Source of the DNA: GCA-002697625 sp002697625
Lineage (GTDB): Bacteria > Bacteroidota > Bacteroidia > Flavobacteriales > BACL11
DNA length: 64,000 bases
NCBI GenBank assembly: GCA_964004625.1
Contig: CAXFOB010000016.1
Span: 30,682 to 94,681, forward strand
Direction of reading: 5' to 3'
Part shown: in pieces, positions 43,244-52,877 of the stretch
How positions within the stretch are numbered: the stretch's first letter is position 1
Layout of the letters: every line of letters starts with the position of its first letter
The notes under the pieces: generated by a model
What the model saw: only the letters and a program-made list of their open reading frames with translations
Database searches by the model: none
Told to the model about the DNA's origin: nothing
Program-made: the position numbers and the translations under genes

Positions 43244-44020
43244 ATGAAAACCATAATAAGCCTTACCACAAGATTAATTCCAAGACATTACCTTCAACAC
43301 ATAAGTCATTTCTTTTTAAGAATATTTTCGTTATTTATGAGAGGTAATAAATTTGAGGATCCGATAAATGGAAAAACATATAGGAAATTATTACCTTACG
43401 GAAGGATTAAATCTAGAGAAAATGCTATTGCTCCAGACAGTATGAGCCTTGAAAGACACCGACTTATGTGGCTTTTTTTGAAGGAGGAAACTAATTTTTT
43501 TATAGATACCTTAAAGTTCTTACATATTGCTCCAGAATACTGTTTCATTAAAATTTTTAAAGGAATGAAAAACCTAGATTACACAACAGGGGATTTAATT
43601 TCTCCTTGGGCTGATGTGAAATTTGACGTACATGATATTCCTTTTGATGAAAATTCTTTTGATGTAGTTATTTGTAATCATGTATTGGAGCATGTTGAAG
43701 ATTCTCATAAAGTAATGACTGAGTTTTATAGGGTAATGAAACCAGGAGGGTGGGGAATTTTTCAAGTACCGATAGATACCAACAACCCTAATACAGAAGA
43801 AGACCCAAGTGTAACCGACCCTAAAGAAAGAGAAAGATTATATTGGCAAGACGATCATGTTAGGTTGTTTGGTTTAGATTATGGACAAAGATTAGAAAAA
43901 GCTGGGTTTAAAGTTACGGAACGGGATTTTATAAACGAACTAGATCCTAAACTTGTGGAAAGATACGCCCTGCCTAAAGGTGAAATAATTTATTTCTGTG
44001 AAAAAAAGTCTAAAAAATAA
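43244..44020 (+). CDS. Class I SAM-dependent methyltransferase (Methyltransf_11 type)
   Basis: 258 residues. After a basic N-terminal stretch, HIAPEYCF replaces the usual glycine-rich SAM loop, and DVHDIPFDENSFDVVICNHVLEHVED ... FYRVMKPGGWGIFQVPID is the methyltransferase core. The substrate is unknown; related proteins in Flavobacteriia are often near surface-sugar genes, but none is adjacent here. The start follows the -7 box. The 96 bases after it contain no further feature that I can identify. Confidence 0.83.
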   Translation: MKTIISLTTRLIPRHYLQHISHFFLRIFSLFMRGNKFEDPINGKTYRKLLPYGRIKSRENAIAPDSMSLERHRLMWLFLKEETNFFIDTLKFLHIAPEYCFIKIFKGMKNLDYTTGDLISPWADVKFDVHDIPFDENSFDVVICNHVLEHVEDSHKVMTEFYRVMKPGGWGIFQVPIDTNNPNTEEDPSVTDPKERERLYWQDDHVRLFGLDYGQRLEKAGFKVTERDFINELDPKLVERYALPKGEIIYFCEKKSKK

Positions 44021-44116
44021 CAATAGACCCTACAAAGCCATTTGCTGCAACACCTAAAAGGTAGAAGAGAGAAGTAAAAAAACATATCTCGTTTACTAAA
44101 AATCTTCAAAAAATTA

Positions 44117-44734
44117 CTAATAACTTATGTAGACAATCTTTTTTGTTTCAAAAAAGTCTTCCTCAAAATACTGAGGAATATCATAAATATCTACATTCTT
44201 GATTCCTTTTAACTCTTCTGTTAAATCTCCTCCTTTCAGGTAGAGTATTCCGTTATATAGTGTGTTTTTTTGATTGGTAGATATCTTGTTTCGCACCCAT
44301 TGTTGAAATACTTTCATTCGAGTAACAGCTCTACTTACTACAAAATCAAACTCTCCTTCTACTTGTTCGACCCTTGTATGTTCTGCTTTTAAGTTTTGTA
44401 GTCCAATCTTTTCTGATACTCCCTTTGCTACTTTTATTTTCTTACCGATACTATCTACCAATAAAAACTTAACTTCTGGAAATAAGATAGCTAAAGGCAC
44501 ACCAGGAAAACCTCCTCCAGTACCAACGTCTAATATTTTTGTTCCATCTACAAATCGTATCACTTTAGCAATTGCTAAAGAATGTAATACATGCTTCAGA
44601 TATAAGTTTTCCATATCCTTTCTGGATATCACATTTATCTTAGTGTTCCACTCTTCATAAAGTTCTTGTAATTGTACAAATTGTTTTTTCTGAATTTCCG
44701 ACAAATTCGGAAAATACTTTAAAATGAGTTCCAT
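44117..44734 (-). CDS. rsmG: 16S rRNA (guanine-N7) methyltransferase RsmG
   Basis: 205 residues. Methylates G527 (E. coli numbering) of 16S rRNA. N-terminal LYEEWNTKINVISRKD and the SAM motif ILDVGTGGGFPGVPLAI are diagnostic, with FDFVVSRAVT later. It shares one base with the sigma-factor stop and is the last gene of the phoH-purC-glycosyltransferase-sigma-rsmG string. Confidence 0.95.
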   Translation of the reverse strand: MELILKYFPNLSEIQKKQFVQLQELYEEWNTKINVISRKDMENLYLKHVLHSLAIAKVIRFVDGTKILDVGTGGGFPGVPLAILFPEVKFLLVDSIGKKIKVAKGVSEKIGLQNLKAEHTRVEQVEGEFDFVVSRAVTRMKVFQQWVRNKISTNQKNTLYNGILYLKGGDLTEELKGIKNVDIYDIPQYFEEDFFETKKIVYISY

Positions 44735-45336
44735 TAAATAGTATTTCTTGCTCCAGACATAATTTTAAAGAGTTGCTCTCTACTTCTATGTAATTGAGCC
44801 TTTACAGTTCCTAAAGGAAGTTCCAACTCTTCAGCTATTTCATCATAAGAATATTCCTTAAAATACCTAAGCTTTACCAAATCTCTATATTTTGGTTTTA
44901 GTTGATCCACAATTCTTCTAAGTATTTTTATCCTTTGTTTTTTCATTAAACGTTGTTCAGGATTTGGATCTTTCGACTCTAAATCAAAAGATGTCTTTTT
45001 CCCCTCATCATCTACCATCATCTTATCTATAGAAAAAGTAGGCAGCTTCTTTTTTCTTAAGTAATCTATACAATGGTTTCGGGCTACGGTAAAAAGCCAA
45101 GTACTAAAAGTGTAATCTGGTTTATAAAGATGGAGTTTCTTAAATGCTTTTCCTAAAGATTCAATAGTCAAATCTTTCGACATATCCTGATCCCCTATTT
45201 TCTCATAAATCATAAAGTACAAAGGGTCTCTATATAATCTCATGAGTTCAGCATAGGCTTTTGGATCGCCTGTTTCTAAAGCTAAATTTATTAGTCTTAA
45301 ATCTCTTTCCCCTTTATCGGTTAGTGTCTTTCTCAT
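44734..45336 (-). CDS. ECF-type RNA polymerase sigma factor
   Basis: 200 residues. Region 2 is DPLYFMIYEKIGDQDMSKDLTIESLGKAF ... FSTWLFTVARNHCIDYLRK, region 4 is LKPKYRDLVKLRYFKEYSYDEIAEELELPLGTVKAQLHRSRE with the helix-turn-helix. The ATG at 45334-45336 is preferred to TTG 45342. No anti-sigma gene is adjacent, so it is probably constitutive or controlled elsewhere. It overlaps the 3' end of the glycosyltransferase gene by four bases. Confidence 0.92.
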   Translation of the reverse strand: MRKTLTDKGERDLRLINLALETGDPKAYAELMRLYRDPLYFMIYEKIGDQDMSKDLTIESLGKAFKKLHLYKPDYTFSTWLFTVARNHCIDYLRKKKLPTFSIDKMMVDDEGKKTSFDLESKDPNPEQRLMKKQRIKILRRIVDQLKPKYRDLVKLRYFKEYSYDEIAEELELPLGTVKAQLHRSREQLFKIMSGARNTI

Positions 45337-46439
45337 TTCCAACTATTTGTTTTATAACGCGAGTTCAATAATACGAAAAATAGTTGAACAAAAAGAAATA
45401 GAAATTCCATTATAGGATAAATAAAGAATAAATCAAATTGCCTTAGTTTTTTCATAATAGGGTAATAGATTGAGTAGTACACTACTATCCTAAAAATAAA
45501 TAAGGAAGATATCAATATAATATTCGGATGAAACACAAACAATAAAACAGAACTAACCCAAAATAAAAATTGAGAAAATGGAAACAAAAACAATAATCTC
45601 TTATGCATCTTCTTATAATATTTTGAAGTAGAAATATGTCTCTTTCTTTGGTACAACCAATCCGAAAATGTTGTTTTTGGCTCCGAAAGAATATTAGCAT
45701 CTTCATGTATTTGTATTGCTACATTGTCTTTTGTCGCTACTTCCTTAATAAACAAATCATCATCCCCTGATGGTATCTGTATATGAGAAGCAAATCCTTT
45801 TACATTAAAAAATAAAGACTTTTTATAAGCCAGATTTCTACCAACTCCCATATAAGGAATTTTCGCAAGTGCATAAGACAAATACTGTAACATTACTATA
45901 AACTCATCATATCGTATAAATTTATTTAAAATTCCCTTTAATTTTTTATATGGGCTAATTCCTAATACGATTTCCTTACTAACAAAAGAGGATGTCATTT
46001 TTGTAATCCAGTTCTTTGAAAAAGATCTACAATCTGCATCCGAAAGCAGAACATAATCATATTTTGCGGTTTTTATGCCTAATGTAAGAGCAAACTTCTT
46101 TCCTACTCTACTGATTACATGAGGATCAATAGTTACTACTTTCAGGTTAGAATACTTTTTCTCAAAATCTTTTAAAAGGTACTTTGTTCCGTCTACCGAC
46201 TGGTCGTCAACTATAATCACTTCAAAATTAGGGTAATCTTGTTCCAAAAATGATGGGAGATTCGAAGAAAGCAACTCTGCCTCATCCTTAGCACAAATTA
46301 TTACAGAAATTCCCTCATTAAAGGATTCTGATTTCTCTTGATAACACGATAGTCGAATAAAGAAATAAAAAGCGTAAAAAAGTTGAACTACAATTGCAAA
46401 TACAAATACTATAAATAAAATATCTACAAATAAGTTCAC
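45333..46439 (-). CDS. Membrane glycosyltransferase family 2
   Basis: 368 residues. One N-terminal membrane segment, then a GT-A domain (GISVIICAKDEAELL, VIIVDDQSVDGT, LLSDADCRSFSKNWI with the DxD-like DAD, and a later QRKRH), then about three C-terminal membrane segments. Sugar donor and acceptor unknown. The start is GTG 46439, just before the purC stop, so it belongs to the same message. Confidence 0.88.
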   Translation of the reverse strand: MNLFVDILFIVFVFAIVVQLFYAFYFFIRLSCYQEKSESFNEGISVIICAKDEAELLSSNLPSFLEQDYPNFEVIIVDDQSVDGTKYLLKDFEKKYSNLKVVTIDPHVISRVGKKFALTLGIKTAKYDYVLLSDADCRSFSKNWITKMTSSFVSKEIVLGISPYKKLKGILNKFIRYDEFIVMLQYLSYALAKIPYMGVGRNLAYKKSLFFNVKGFASHIQIPSGDDDLFIKEVATKDNVAIQIHEDANILSEPKTTFSDWLYQRKRHISTSKYYKKMHKRLLFLFPFSQFLFWVSSVLLFVFHPNIILISSLFIFRIVVYYSIYYPIMKKLRQFDLFFIYPIMEFLFLFVQLFFVLLNSRYKTNSWK

Positions 46440-46441
46440 TT

Positions 46442-47389
46442 TTATTCAGAAAGGTATCTTAGTATATTATTTTCTATTCTTTCTGATACATTGGAGATAT
46501 CTGCTTTTACAAATTTCTCTCCTAAAATATGTTCATAAAGTTCAATATACCTGTGCGAAACAGAGTTTACATAGTCATCACTCATATGAGGTATAGTTTG
46601 TCCTTCTCGTCCTTGAAATCCGTTTTCAATTAACCACTGACGAACAAATTCTTTTGATAACTGCTTAGGAGCTTCCCCGTTTGCAATTTTATCTTCATAT
46701 CCTTCTATATAAAAATACCTAGAAGAATCAGGTGTATGAATTTCATCAATCAATATGATGTTACCATCTGAATCTTTTCCAAATTCATATTTAGTATCTA
46801 CTAAAATTAACCCTCTTTCTCTTGCCATTTCTGTTCCTCTTGCAAATAATTGTTGAGTATATTTTTCTAATTGAATATAATTTTCTTCCGAAACAAGCCC
46901 TTGCGCTAAAATCTCTTCTCTAGAAATATCTTCATCATGCCCTACATCCGCTTTAGTAGTAGGTGTAATAATAGGACTTGCGAACTTCTGGTTTTCAACC
47001 ATTCCATCAGGCATTGGCACTCCACACAACATTCTTTTTCCATCTCTATACTCTCTCCACGCATGTCCTGTAAGATATCCTCTAATTACCATCTCTACCT
47101 TAAATGGATTACACATTTTACCAACAGTAACATTTGGGTCTGGAGTAGATTGCTTCCAGTTAGGTACAATATCAGAAGTTGCATCTAGAAATTTAGAAGC
47201 TATCTGACTTAACACTTGTCCTTTATAAGGAATTCCTTCTGGTAATACTACATCAAAGGCAGAAATTCTGTCAGATACAACCATTACTAATTGGTCTGAA
47301 CCAATTGTATACACATCTCTTACTTTTCCTTTGTAAAATTTTGTCTGATTTGGTAAGTCAAATCTTGTTTCTTTAATCGAATTACTCAT
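46442..47389 (-). CDS. purC: Phosphoribosylaminoimidazole-succinocarboxamide synthase
   Basis: Joins aspartate to CAIR in purine synthesis. 315 residues, the longer form also found in yeast and many Bacteroidota. Motifs: FYKGKVRDVYTIG, VVSDRISAFDVVLPEGIPYKG, RGYLTGHAWREY and ILIDEIHTPDSSRYFY. Start and length are normal. A four-base gap separates it from the phoH stop. Confidence 0.96.
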   Translation of the reverse strand: MSNSIKETRFDLPNQTKFYKGKVRDVYTIGSDQLVMVVSDRISAFDVVLPEGIPYKGQVLSQIASKFLDATSDIVPNWKQSTPDPNVTVGKMCNPFKVEMVIRGYLTGHAWREYRDGKRMLCGVPMPDGMVENQKFASPIITPTTKADVGHDEDISREEILAQGLVSEENYIQLEKYTQQLFARGTEMARERGLILVDTKYEFGKDSDGNIILIDEIHTPDSSRYFYIEGYEDKIANGEAPKQLSKEFVRQWLIENGFQGREGQTIPHMSDDYVNSVSHRYIELYEHILGEKFVKADISNVSERIENNILRYLSE

Positions 47390-47393
47390 AGTT

Positions 47394-48332
47394 TTAATGT
47401 TTTAATTGTTTATAGGCTTTAATTATCTGTTTTACTAATTTGTGTCTTATTACATCTTTTTCATCAAGGTATATAAAACTTATACTTTCTAATTTTTCTA
47501 ATCTTTTTCTGGCTTCAACTAAGCCCGATTTTTGTTTTGCAGGTAAATCAATCTGAGATTCATCTCCGGTTATAATAAACTTAGCGGACATACCCATCCT
47601 TGTTAAAAACATTTTCATCTGAGATGTTGTTGCATTTTGAGCCTCATCCAATATTACAAATGCTTTATCTAATGTTCTACCTCTCATAAATGCTAATGGA
47701 GCTATTTGTATTGTTCCATTCTGCAAAAAATCTTTTAACTTTTCTGATGGTAACATATCCATTAAAGCGTCATATAATGGCTGCATATATGGGTCTAACT
47801 TTTCTTTTAAATCTCCTGGTAAGAAACCTAAATTCTCTCCAGACTCTACAGCTGGTCTGGTTAGTATTATTCTCTTTACCTGTTTAGATTTTAGCGCTTT
47901 TACTGCAAGAGCAACTGCAGTATATGTTTTACCCGTTCCTGCAGGTCCTATAGCAAACATCATATCATTTTTCGAGATATTACTAACCATCTTTCTCTGA
48001 TTAACAGTTCTAGCTTTTATCAGTTTACCGTCCGATCCATGTAAAATAATATCGTTCTTATTTTCCATAACCATACTTTCATCCTCTATAATAAGACGTT
48101 CAATCTGACTTAAAGTAAGTCTGTTATAATGATTAATATGGTCAATGAAAGATTGAAATTTTTTTTCAAAAAATAAGATATGATCTTCATTTCCTATTAC
48201 CTTAAGCTTATTTCCACGAGCAACAAGTTTCAAGTCTGGAAAAAACTCTCTTATCTTATATAATTTTCTGTTATTAGAGCCAAAAAGAACTACTAAATCT
48301 ATCTTTTCTAAATCAATTATTTTTTCATTCAT
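47394..48332 (-). CDS. phoH: PhoH family ATPase
   Basis: 312 residues. Walker A AIGPAGTGKTYTAVALAVKAL, LTRPAVESGENLGFLPGDL, Walker B AFVILDEAQNAT and ITGDESQIDLP define the PhoH (YbeZ) family, linked to RNA metabolism and 16S rRNA maturation. An N-terminal KH-like segment (residues about 20-90) precedes the ATPase. The start is ATG 48330-48332. It is the first gene of the minus-strand unit ending in rsmG and is divergent from the SAM hydrolase gene. Confidence 0.94.
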   Translation of the reverse strand: MNEKIIDLEKIDLVVLFGSNNRKLYKIREFFPDLKLVARGNKLKVIGNEDHILFFEKKFQSFIDHINHYNRLTLSQIERLIIEDESMVMENKNDIILHGSDGKLIKARTVNQRKMVSNISKNDMMFAIGPAGTGKTYTAVALAVKALKSKQVKRIILTRPAVESGENLGFLPGDLKEKLDPYMQPLYDALMDMLPSEKLKDFLQNGTIQIAPLAFMRGRTLDKAFVILDEAQNATTSQMKMFLTRMGMSAKFIITGDESQIDLPAKQKSGLVEARKRLEKLESISFIYLDEKDVIRHKLVKQIIKAYKQLKH

Positions 48333-48426
48333 TAAAAAGCAGTTTTTGCTATAATTCTTTTTATTTTTGGACTTTGCAAAATAACAATAAAAAATATAAA
48401 TTTACTATCCTTTTTTTAAGCTATAT

Positions 48427-49212
48427 ATGTCAATTATCACACTTACAACAGATTTAGGCACAAAAGATCATTATGTAGCTATAATTAAAGGAGAAATTTA
48501 CAATCAAATAAAGGATATTAACATTGTTGATATCAGTAACGAAATTACTCAATTTGATATTCAGGAAGCTGCATTTATATTTAAAAACTGTTACAAAAAC
48601 TTTCCAGATGGTACCGTACACATCATAGGTGTTAATGAAGAATTAACCAACAACAATCAGCATGTAGCAATACAAACTAATAATCAATTTATTATCGGAC
48701 CAGACAATGGTATATTTTCTTTAATATTTGATGAAATACATCCAGATAAAATTGTTCAGTTAAACATTCCATTTGATAGCGACACACTGACATTTGCAAT
48801 CAAAGATATTTTTATAAAAGCAGCTTGTCATTTTATAAGAGGAGGAACTATCGAAATGATTGGGGACCCGTTATCTGATTTTCAAAATAAAGCTGCAAGT
48901 TTAAAAGCTGTTATATCCGCAGATCATATAAGAGGGAGTGTAATACATATTGATAGTTATGGAAATGCAACATCAAACATCACAATAGATGTGTTTAATA
49001 GAATTGGAAAAGGAAGAAATTTTGAAATATTATACGGAAAAGAAACAGAGAAAATTACAAACATTGTAAGTAAATATAAAGATGTTAAAGAAGGAGAAAG
49101 ACTTGCAATTTTCTCCACAAACGGAAACCTAGAAATATCTATGAATCAAGGAAAAGCAAACGAATTATTAGGATTAGAAATTTATGATATTATCAGAATA
49201 GAATTTAAATAA
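48427..49212 (+). CDS. SAM hydroxide adenosyltransferase (DUF62) family protein
   Basis: 261 residues. The DUF62/SAM chlorinase-fluorinase family hydrolyses SAM to adenosine and methionine. N-terminal ITLTTDLGTKDHYVAIIKG, FIIGPDNGIFSLI and IDSYGNATSNI match the active-site blocks; the family's conserved D-x-x-H element is in the region around DHIRGSVIHIDSYGN. No halogenase role is suggested. A TATTTTTG box at 48362-48369 could be its promoter (57 bases upstream). The stop is directly followed by the ATG of the GldG-like gene. Confidence 0.9.
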   Translation: MSIITLTTDLGTKDHYVAIIKGEIYNQIKDINIVDISNEITQFDIQEAAFIFKNCYKNFPDGTVHIIGVNEELTNNNQHVAIQTNNQFIIGPDNGIFSLIFDEIHPDKIVQLNIPFDSDTLTFAIKDIFIKAACHFIRGGTIEMIGDPLSDFQNKAASLKAVISADHIRGSVIHIDSYGNATSNITIDVFNRIGKGRNFEILYGKETEKITNIVSKYKDVKEGERLAIFSTNGNLEISMNQGKANELLGLEIYDIIRIEFK

Positions 49213-50718
49213 ATGAAGAATATCCTTGTTATACTAATTACATCTTCTTTGTTTTTTTATTCTTGTATAAATCCTGAGAGTCAATCAGAGATACAACTAA
49301 CGGAAGAAACAAAGCAATTAGTATCAATTCTAGAAGATAAGATTTATATTAATATTTATTTGGACGGAGAGTTAAGTCCACAATTCAAAAAACTAAAGTC
49401 CTCAGTACATGATTTAATTTCTCAATTCCAGAATTTGAGTGAAAAAGAAATTGACTTTGAATTTGTACAGATAAAAGAAAAGGACACAACAAAACAAGAG
49501 GGAGTTTACAATCCATTAGTGAATATAGATATTCATCCTATATGGGTAAAAAACAATGAGTCCTTTCATAAAACCTATCCTTACGCAATAGTTCATTTCA
49601 GAGAAAAGTCAATACCAGTATTGCTCCACAACAGTCTTTATTACGATACCATAATGGAATTAGATGATACTGAACTTAAAAACTCTATAAATTATTTACA
49701 ATATAATTTTATTGAAGCTTTCTATCTTTTACAACAAAATGAGAAAAAACGAATTGCTTTTTTAATGGGAAACGAGCAGTTAGACTCTACAAACACTTGG
49801 GACATTCGAAATACATTGTCCAGGTTTTATACAGTTGATTTTTTTGATTTAAGATCTTTCGAGATAAATACAAGTACCAATGAGCCTGATATAAAAAAAC
49901 AAATAGAGAAACTCAATCAATATAAATGTTTGATAATTGCAAAACCTAATAAAGAATTTTTAGATATTGATAAATTATTGTTAGATCAGTACATAATGAG
50001 TGGAGGGAAAACTCTTTGGCTTATAGAAGGGACATCTGCTAATATGAATAATTTTAATGGGAATATGGATTTCACTCTTAAAGACAACAATCTATCTCTA
50101 AATGAACTTCTTATTCATTATGGAGCGACTATAAATAAAGATGTAATTACAGATGAAAAATGCTCAAAGAGCCCGGTATATTATAATAATGAAATTGCGT
50201 ATTTTAACTGGCCCTACAAACCTATACTAACTACCAACTCTAATCATGTGATTGGAAAATTAGAAGACTCTATACTTACAGATTTTGTTAGTTCAATAAA
50301 CATCATTGACAAAAAGAATAGCACTATTTTAATCCAATCTTCTAAAAAAACAAACACAATACAGATAAATGATGAGGTAAGTTTTGACATAATTAAAAAT
50401 CCACCAATAACTTTTGAAGGACAAAAAACTACAGCAGTATTAATTGAAAAAAAGTTTAATTCAGCATATTCATATATAAATAATAATGAAGTAAAGAAAA
50501 AAAGTGAATTAAACAAAATGATAATTATTTCAGATGGAGATATAATAGCCAATATCCATAACCCTCCTAATTTTTATTATCCACTAGGATATTATCATTA
50601 TGGAAGAAATATTTTTGATGGAAATACCAACTTTATTTTAAACTCTATACAATATTTGTGTGGAGATGAAGAGCTTATAAAAGTTTTAAATTATACTAAA
50701 TTGAATCATGAAAAATAA
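49213..50718 (+). CDS. gldG: GldG-like protein in lipoprotein form
   Basis: 501 residues, ABC_transp_aux type. LTEETKQLVSILEDKIYINIYLDGELSPQFKKLK and DFEFVQI match GldG, part of the gliding-motility ABC transporter. Usual GldG proteins have an N-terminal membrane helix and a C-terminal one; here the N-terminus is a signal ending in a lipobox-like FYSC (cysteine near residue 18) and the protein stops about where the C-terminal helix would begin. No gldF permease gene is adjacent. It is followed by a DUF4340 lipoprotein (11-base overlap) and dnaN. Confidence 0.8.
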   Translation: MKNILVILITSSLFFYSCINPESQSEIQLTEETKQLVSILEDKIYINIYLDGELSPQFKKLKSSVHDLISQFQNLSEKEIDFEFVQIKEKDTTKQEGVYNPLVNIDIHPIWVKNNESFHKTYPYAIVHFREKSIPVLLHNSLYYDTIMELDDTELKNSINYLQYNFIEAFYLLQQNEKKRIAFLMGNEQLDSTNTWDIRNTLSRFYTVDFFDLRSFEINTSTNEPDIKKQIEKLNQYKCLIIAKPNKEFLDIDKLLLDQYIMSGGKTLWLIEGTSANMNNFNGNMDFTLKDNNLSLNELLIHYGATINKDVITDEKCSKSPVYYNNEIAYFNWPYKPILTTNSNHVIGKLEDSILTDFVSSINIIDKKNSTILIQSSKKTNTIQINDEVSFDIIKNPPITFEGQKTTAVLIEKKFNSAYSYINNNEVKKKSELNKMIIISDGDIIANIHNPPNFYYPLGYYHYGRNIFDGNTNFILNSIQYLCGDEELIKVLNYTKLNHEK

Positions 50719-51685
50719 CAATATCTATCTTTTCTATTTTATGGTTATATCTCTTTGTTTTTATTCTTGTAGAAATGAAAAAGTAGATCATAAAGATTTT
50801 GCAATTTCTAACACTGAAGAAGTAACTAAAATTATTATGTCCGACAAATCAGGTAATAAGATTGAGATAGATAAAGGTACTACCCACTGGACTATAAACA
50901 AACAATACAAAGTATGGGAGCGACAAATTGACTATACATTAGGAGTTATGAAAGATATTAGAGTGAAAAGTTCTGTATCAGAACAAAAAATGAACTATGT
51001 CATAAAGAATATCGCAACGTCTGGAGTAAAAGTCGAGATATTTAATAAAGATGGTAAAGTAAAATCGTATTATTTAGGAGGAAACACTCCTGATTACAAA
51101 GGTACCTACATGATTATGGAAGGATCAGAAACAGCATATATATTACACATACCAGATAGAAATCCTGGAATCTTAAATCCAAAATTTGGAATAGAGGGAA
51201 CAACTGTAAATGAAAATGTCTGGAGACAACCAATAGTCATAGATTACTCTGAAAACACCATTCAACAATTATATGTTAAGGATATCAAACAGAACGACCA
51301 ATCTTTTAAATTAGATTTCCAGAACATTAGTCTTCATGATTACAAAGAGCAAGAAATTCCGTTTAACAAAGCAAATTTATCCTATTGGAATTTTGCTTTC
51401 AATAATTTAAAATGCGGAGCATATAAACCAAACTTAAAGACGAGTAATTTTAATCTTATAAAAAAGATTTATATTACAACAAACACTAATACAGACTCAT
51501 TGTTTATATTCGATAAAACAGAAGTACAATCTACTAAAAAAGAATACAACCCTACTGTAGAATATAAATACGCTAGTTACAACAATTCAGAATTAGTTAT
51601 CATACAAAGTAACATTTTTAACAAAGTGTTAATTACTCTTGAGGAATTCTTAAATATTAGTGGAGAAAAAACACAATCATTATAA
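50708..51685 (+). CDS. DUF4340 lipoprotein, GldG partner
   Basis: 325 residues. Signal with lipobox-like FYSC (cysteine near residue 21). DUF4340 features: VTKIIMSDKSGNKIEIDKG, HWTINKQYKVW, and YYLGGNTPDYKGTYMIMEG. DUF4340 genes often accompany GldG-type ABC auxiliary genes in other bacteria, so the two probably act together at the membrane. The ATG lies inside the gldG-like gene; translational coupling is likely. Confidence 0.8.
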   Translation: MKNNNIYLFYFMVISLCFYSCRNEKVDHKDFAISNTEEVTKIIMSDKSGNKIEIDKGTTHWTINKQYKVWERQIDYTLGVMKDIRVKSSVSEQKMNYVIKNIATSGVKVEIFNKDGKVKSYYLGGNTPDYKGTYMIMEGSETAYILHIPDRNPGILNPKFGIEGTTVNENVWRQPIVIDYSENTIQQLYVKDIKQNDQSFKLDFQNISLHDYKEQEIPFNKANLSYWNFAFNNLKCGAYKPNLKTSNFNLIKKIYITTNTNTDSLFIFDKTEVQSTKKEYNPTVEYKYASYNNSELVIIQSNIFNKVLITLEEFLNISGEKTQSL

Positions 51686-51693
51686 TATATTTG
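51686..51693 (+). promoter_or_regulatory. -7 box (TATATTTG) of dnaN
   Basis: TATATTTG matches TAnnTTTG, 27 bases before ATG 51721; it starts one base after the DUF4340 stop. Confidence 0.55.
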
Positions 51694-51720
51694 AGCAGAT
51701 TTTAAAATAAAAATAAAAAA

Positions 51721-52839
51721 ATGAAATTTATAGTTAATAGTTCGGAATTATTAAAAGAATTACAGAAATTAAGTGGTGTGTTAAGTTCCGGAAACACTCT
51801 ACCAATACTTGATAATTTTCTGTTTGAAATAGAAAAAGGGAGTATGAAGATAATTGCTTCGGATTTGGAAACAACAATGTCAACTAATATAAATGCAGAC
51901 ACAACTGATACCGGTAAAGTCACCATGCCTGCAAAATTACTTCTAGATACATTAAAGACTTTTTCAAGTCAACCTTTAACATTCCTAATTAATGAAGAAA
52001 ATTATGTTATAGAAATAAATTCAGAAAATGGAATTTACAAACTTTCGGGACAAAATGCAGCAGAGTTCCCAAAAACTCCAACTGTGAGTTCTTCTACATC
52101 AGCAACAATTAATTCTTTAACATTTGTAAATGCTATAAATAAAACATTATTTGCTTGCGGAAATGATGAACTTAGACCTGTGATGTCTGGTATGTTTTGC
52201 GAAATTTCTCCAGAAAAAATTATATTTGTAGCAACTGATGCTCATAAATTAGTTAAACATATCCGAACCGATTTTAACGCAGAGTCTACTACGTCCTTTA
52301 TTTTACCAAGAAAACCATTAACATTATTAAAAAATACTCTTGCTAATGATGGTGATTTAACAATAGAATATAATGACACAAATGCCATGTTTACATTTGA
52401 TTCTACCAAAATTATTTGCAGATTAATAGATGGCAAATATCCTAATTATGAAGCTGTAATTCCAAAAGAAAACCCGAACAAATTAACCATATCTACATCT
52501 GATATTCTTAGTTCTATAAAAAGAGTTTCTATTTACGCAAACAAAACCACTCATCAAATAAGATTATCTATCAAAGGTAGTGAGTTGCAAATTTCATCTG
52601 AAGATTTAGATTTTGCAAACCAAGCAGAAGAAAGATTAAGTTGTCAGTATCAAGGTGAGGATATGGAGATTGGTTTCAATTCTAAATTTATGATAGAGAT
52701 GCTAAATAATATTGGATCAGAAGAAATAAACCTAGAAATGAGTGCATCTAACAGAGCCGGAATTATACTTCCCTTAGATGGCCAAGAAGAAGGTGAAGAA
52801 ACCCTAATGCTTGTAATGCCAGTTATGTTAAATTCATAA
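51721..52839 (+). CDS. dnaN: DNA polymerase III sliding clamp (beta subunit)
   Basis: 372 residues, three clamp domains. MKFIVNSSELLKELQKLSGVL, GNTLPILDNFLFE, RPVMSGMFCEI, ATDAHKLVKH and the C-terminal LVMPVML are standard. dnaA is not in this window; dnaN away from dnaA is usual for the phylum. It has its own -7 box. Confidence 0.97.
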   Translation: MKFIVNSSELLKELQKLSGVLSSGNTLPILDNFLFEIEKGSMKIIASDLETTMSTNINADTTDTGKVTMPAKLLLDTLKTFSSQPLTFLINEENYVIEINSENGIYKLSGQNAAEFPKTPTVSSSTSATINSLTFVNAINKTLFACGNDELRPVMSGMFCEISPEKIIFVATDAHKLVKHIRTDFNAESTTSFILPRKPLTLLKNTLANDGDLTIEYNDTNAMFTFDSTKIICRLIDGKYPNYEAVIPKENPNKLTISTSDILSSIKRVSIYANKTTHQIRLSIKGSELQISSEDLDFANQAEERLSCQYQGEDMEIGFNSKFMIEMLNNIGSEEINLEMSASNRAGIILPLDGQEEGEETLMLVMPVMLNS

Positions 52840-52853
52840 AATTATATTTTAAC

Positions 52854-52861
52854 TATATTTG
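52854..52861 (+). promoter_or_regulatory. -7 box (TATATTTG) of the outer-membrane barrel gene
   Basis: TATATTTG matches TAnnTTTG and ends 16 bases before ATG 52878. Confidence 0.55.
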
Positions 52862-52877
52862 TAAAAAAATTATAACT

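Noticed and set aside
44021..44116. A small RNA or tRNA in the gap after the methyltransferase gene
   Set aside because: No cloverleaf, no strong hairpin and no -7 box could be found.
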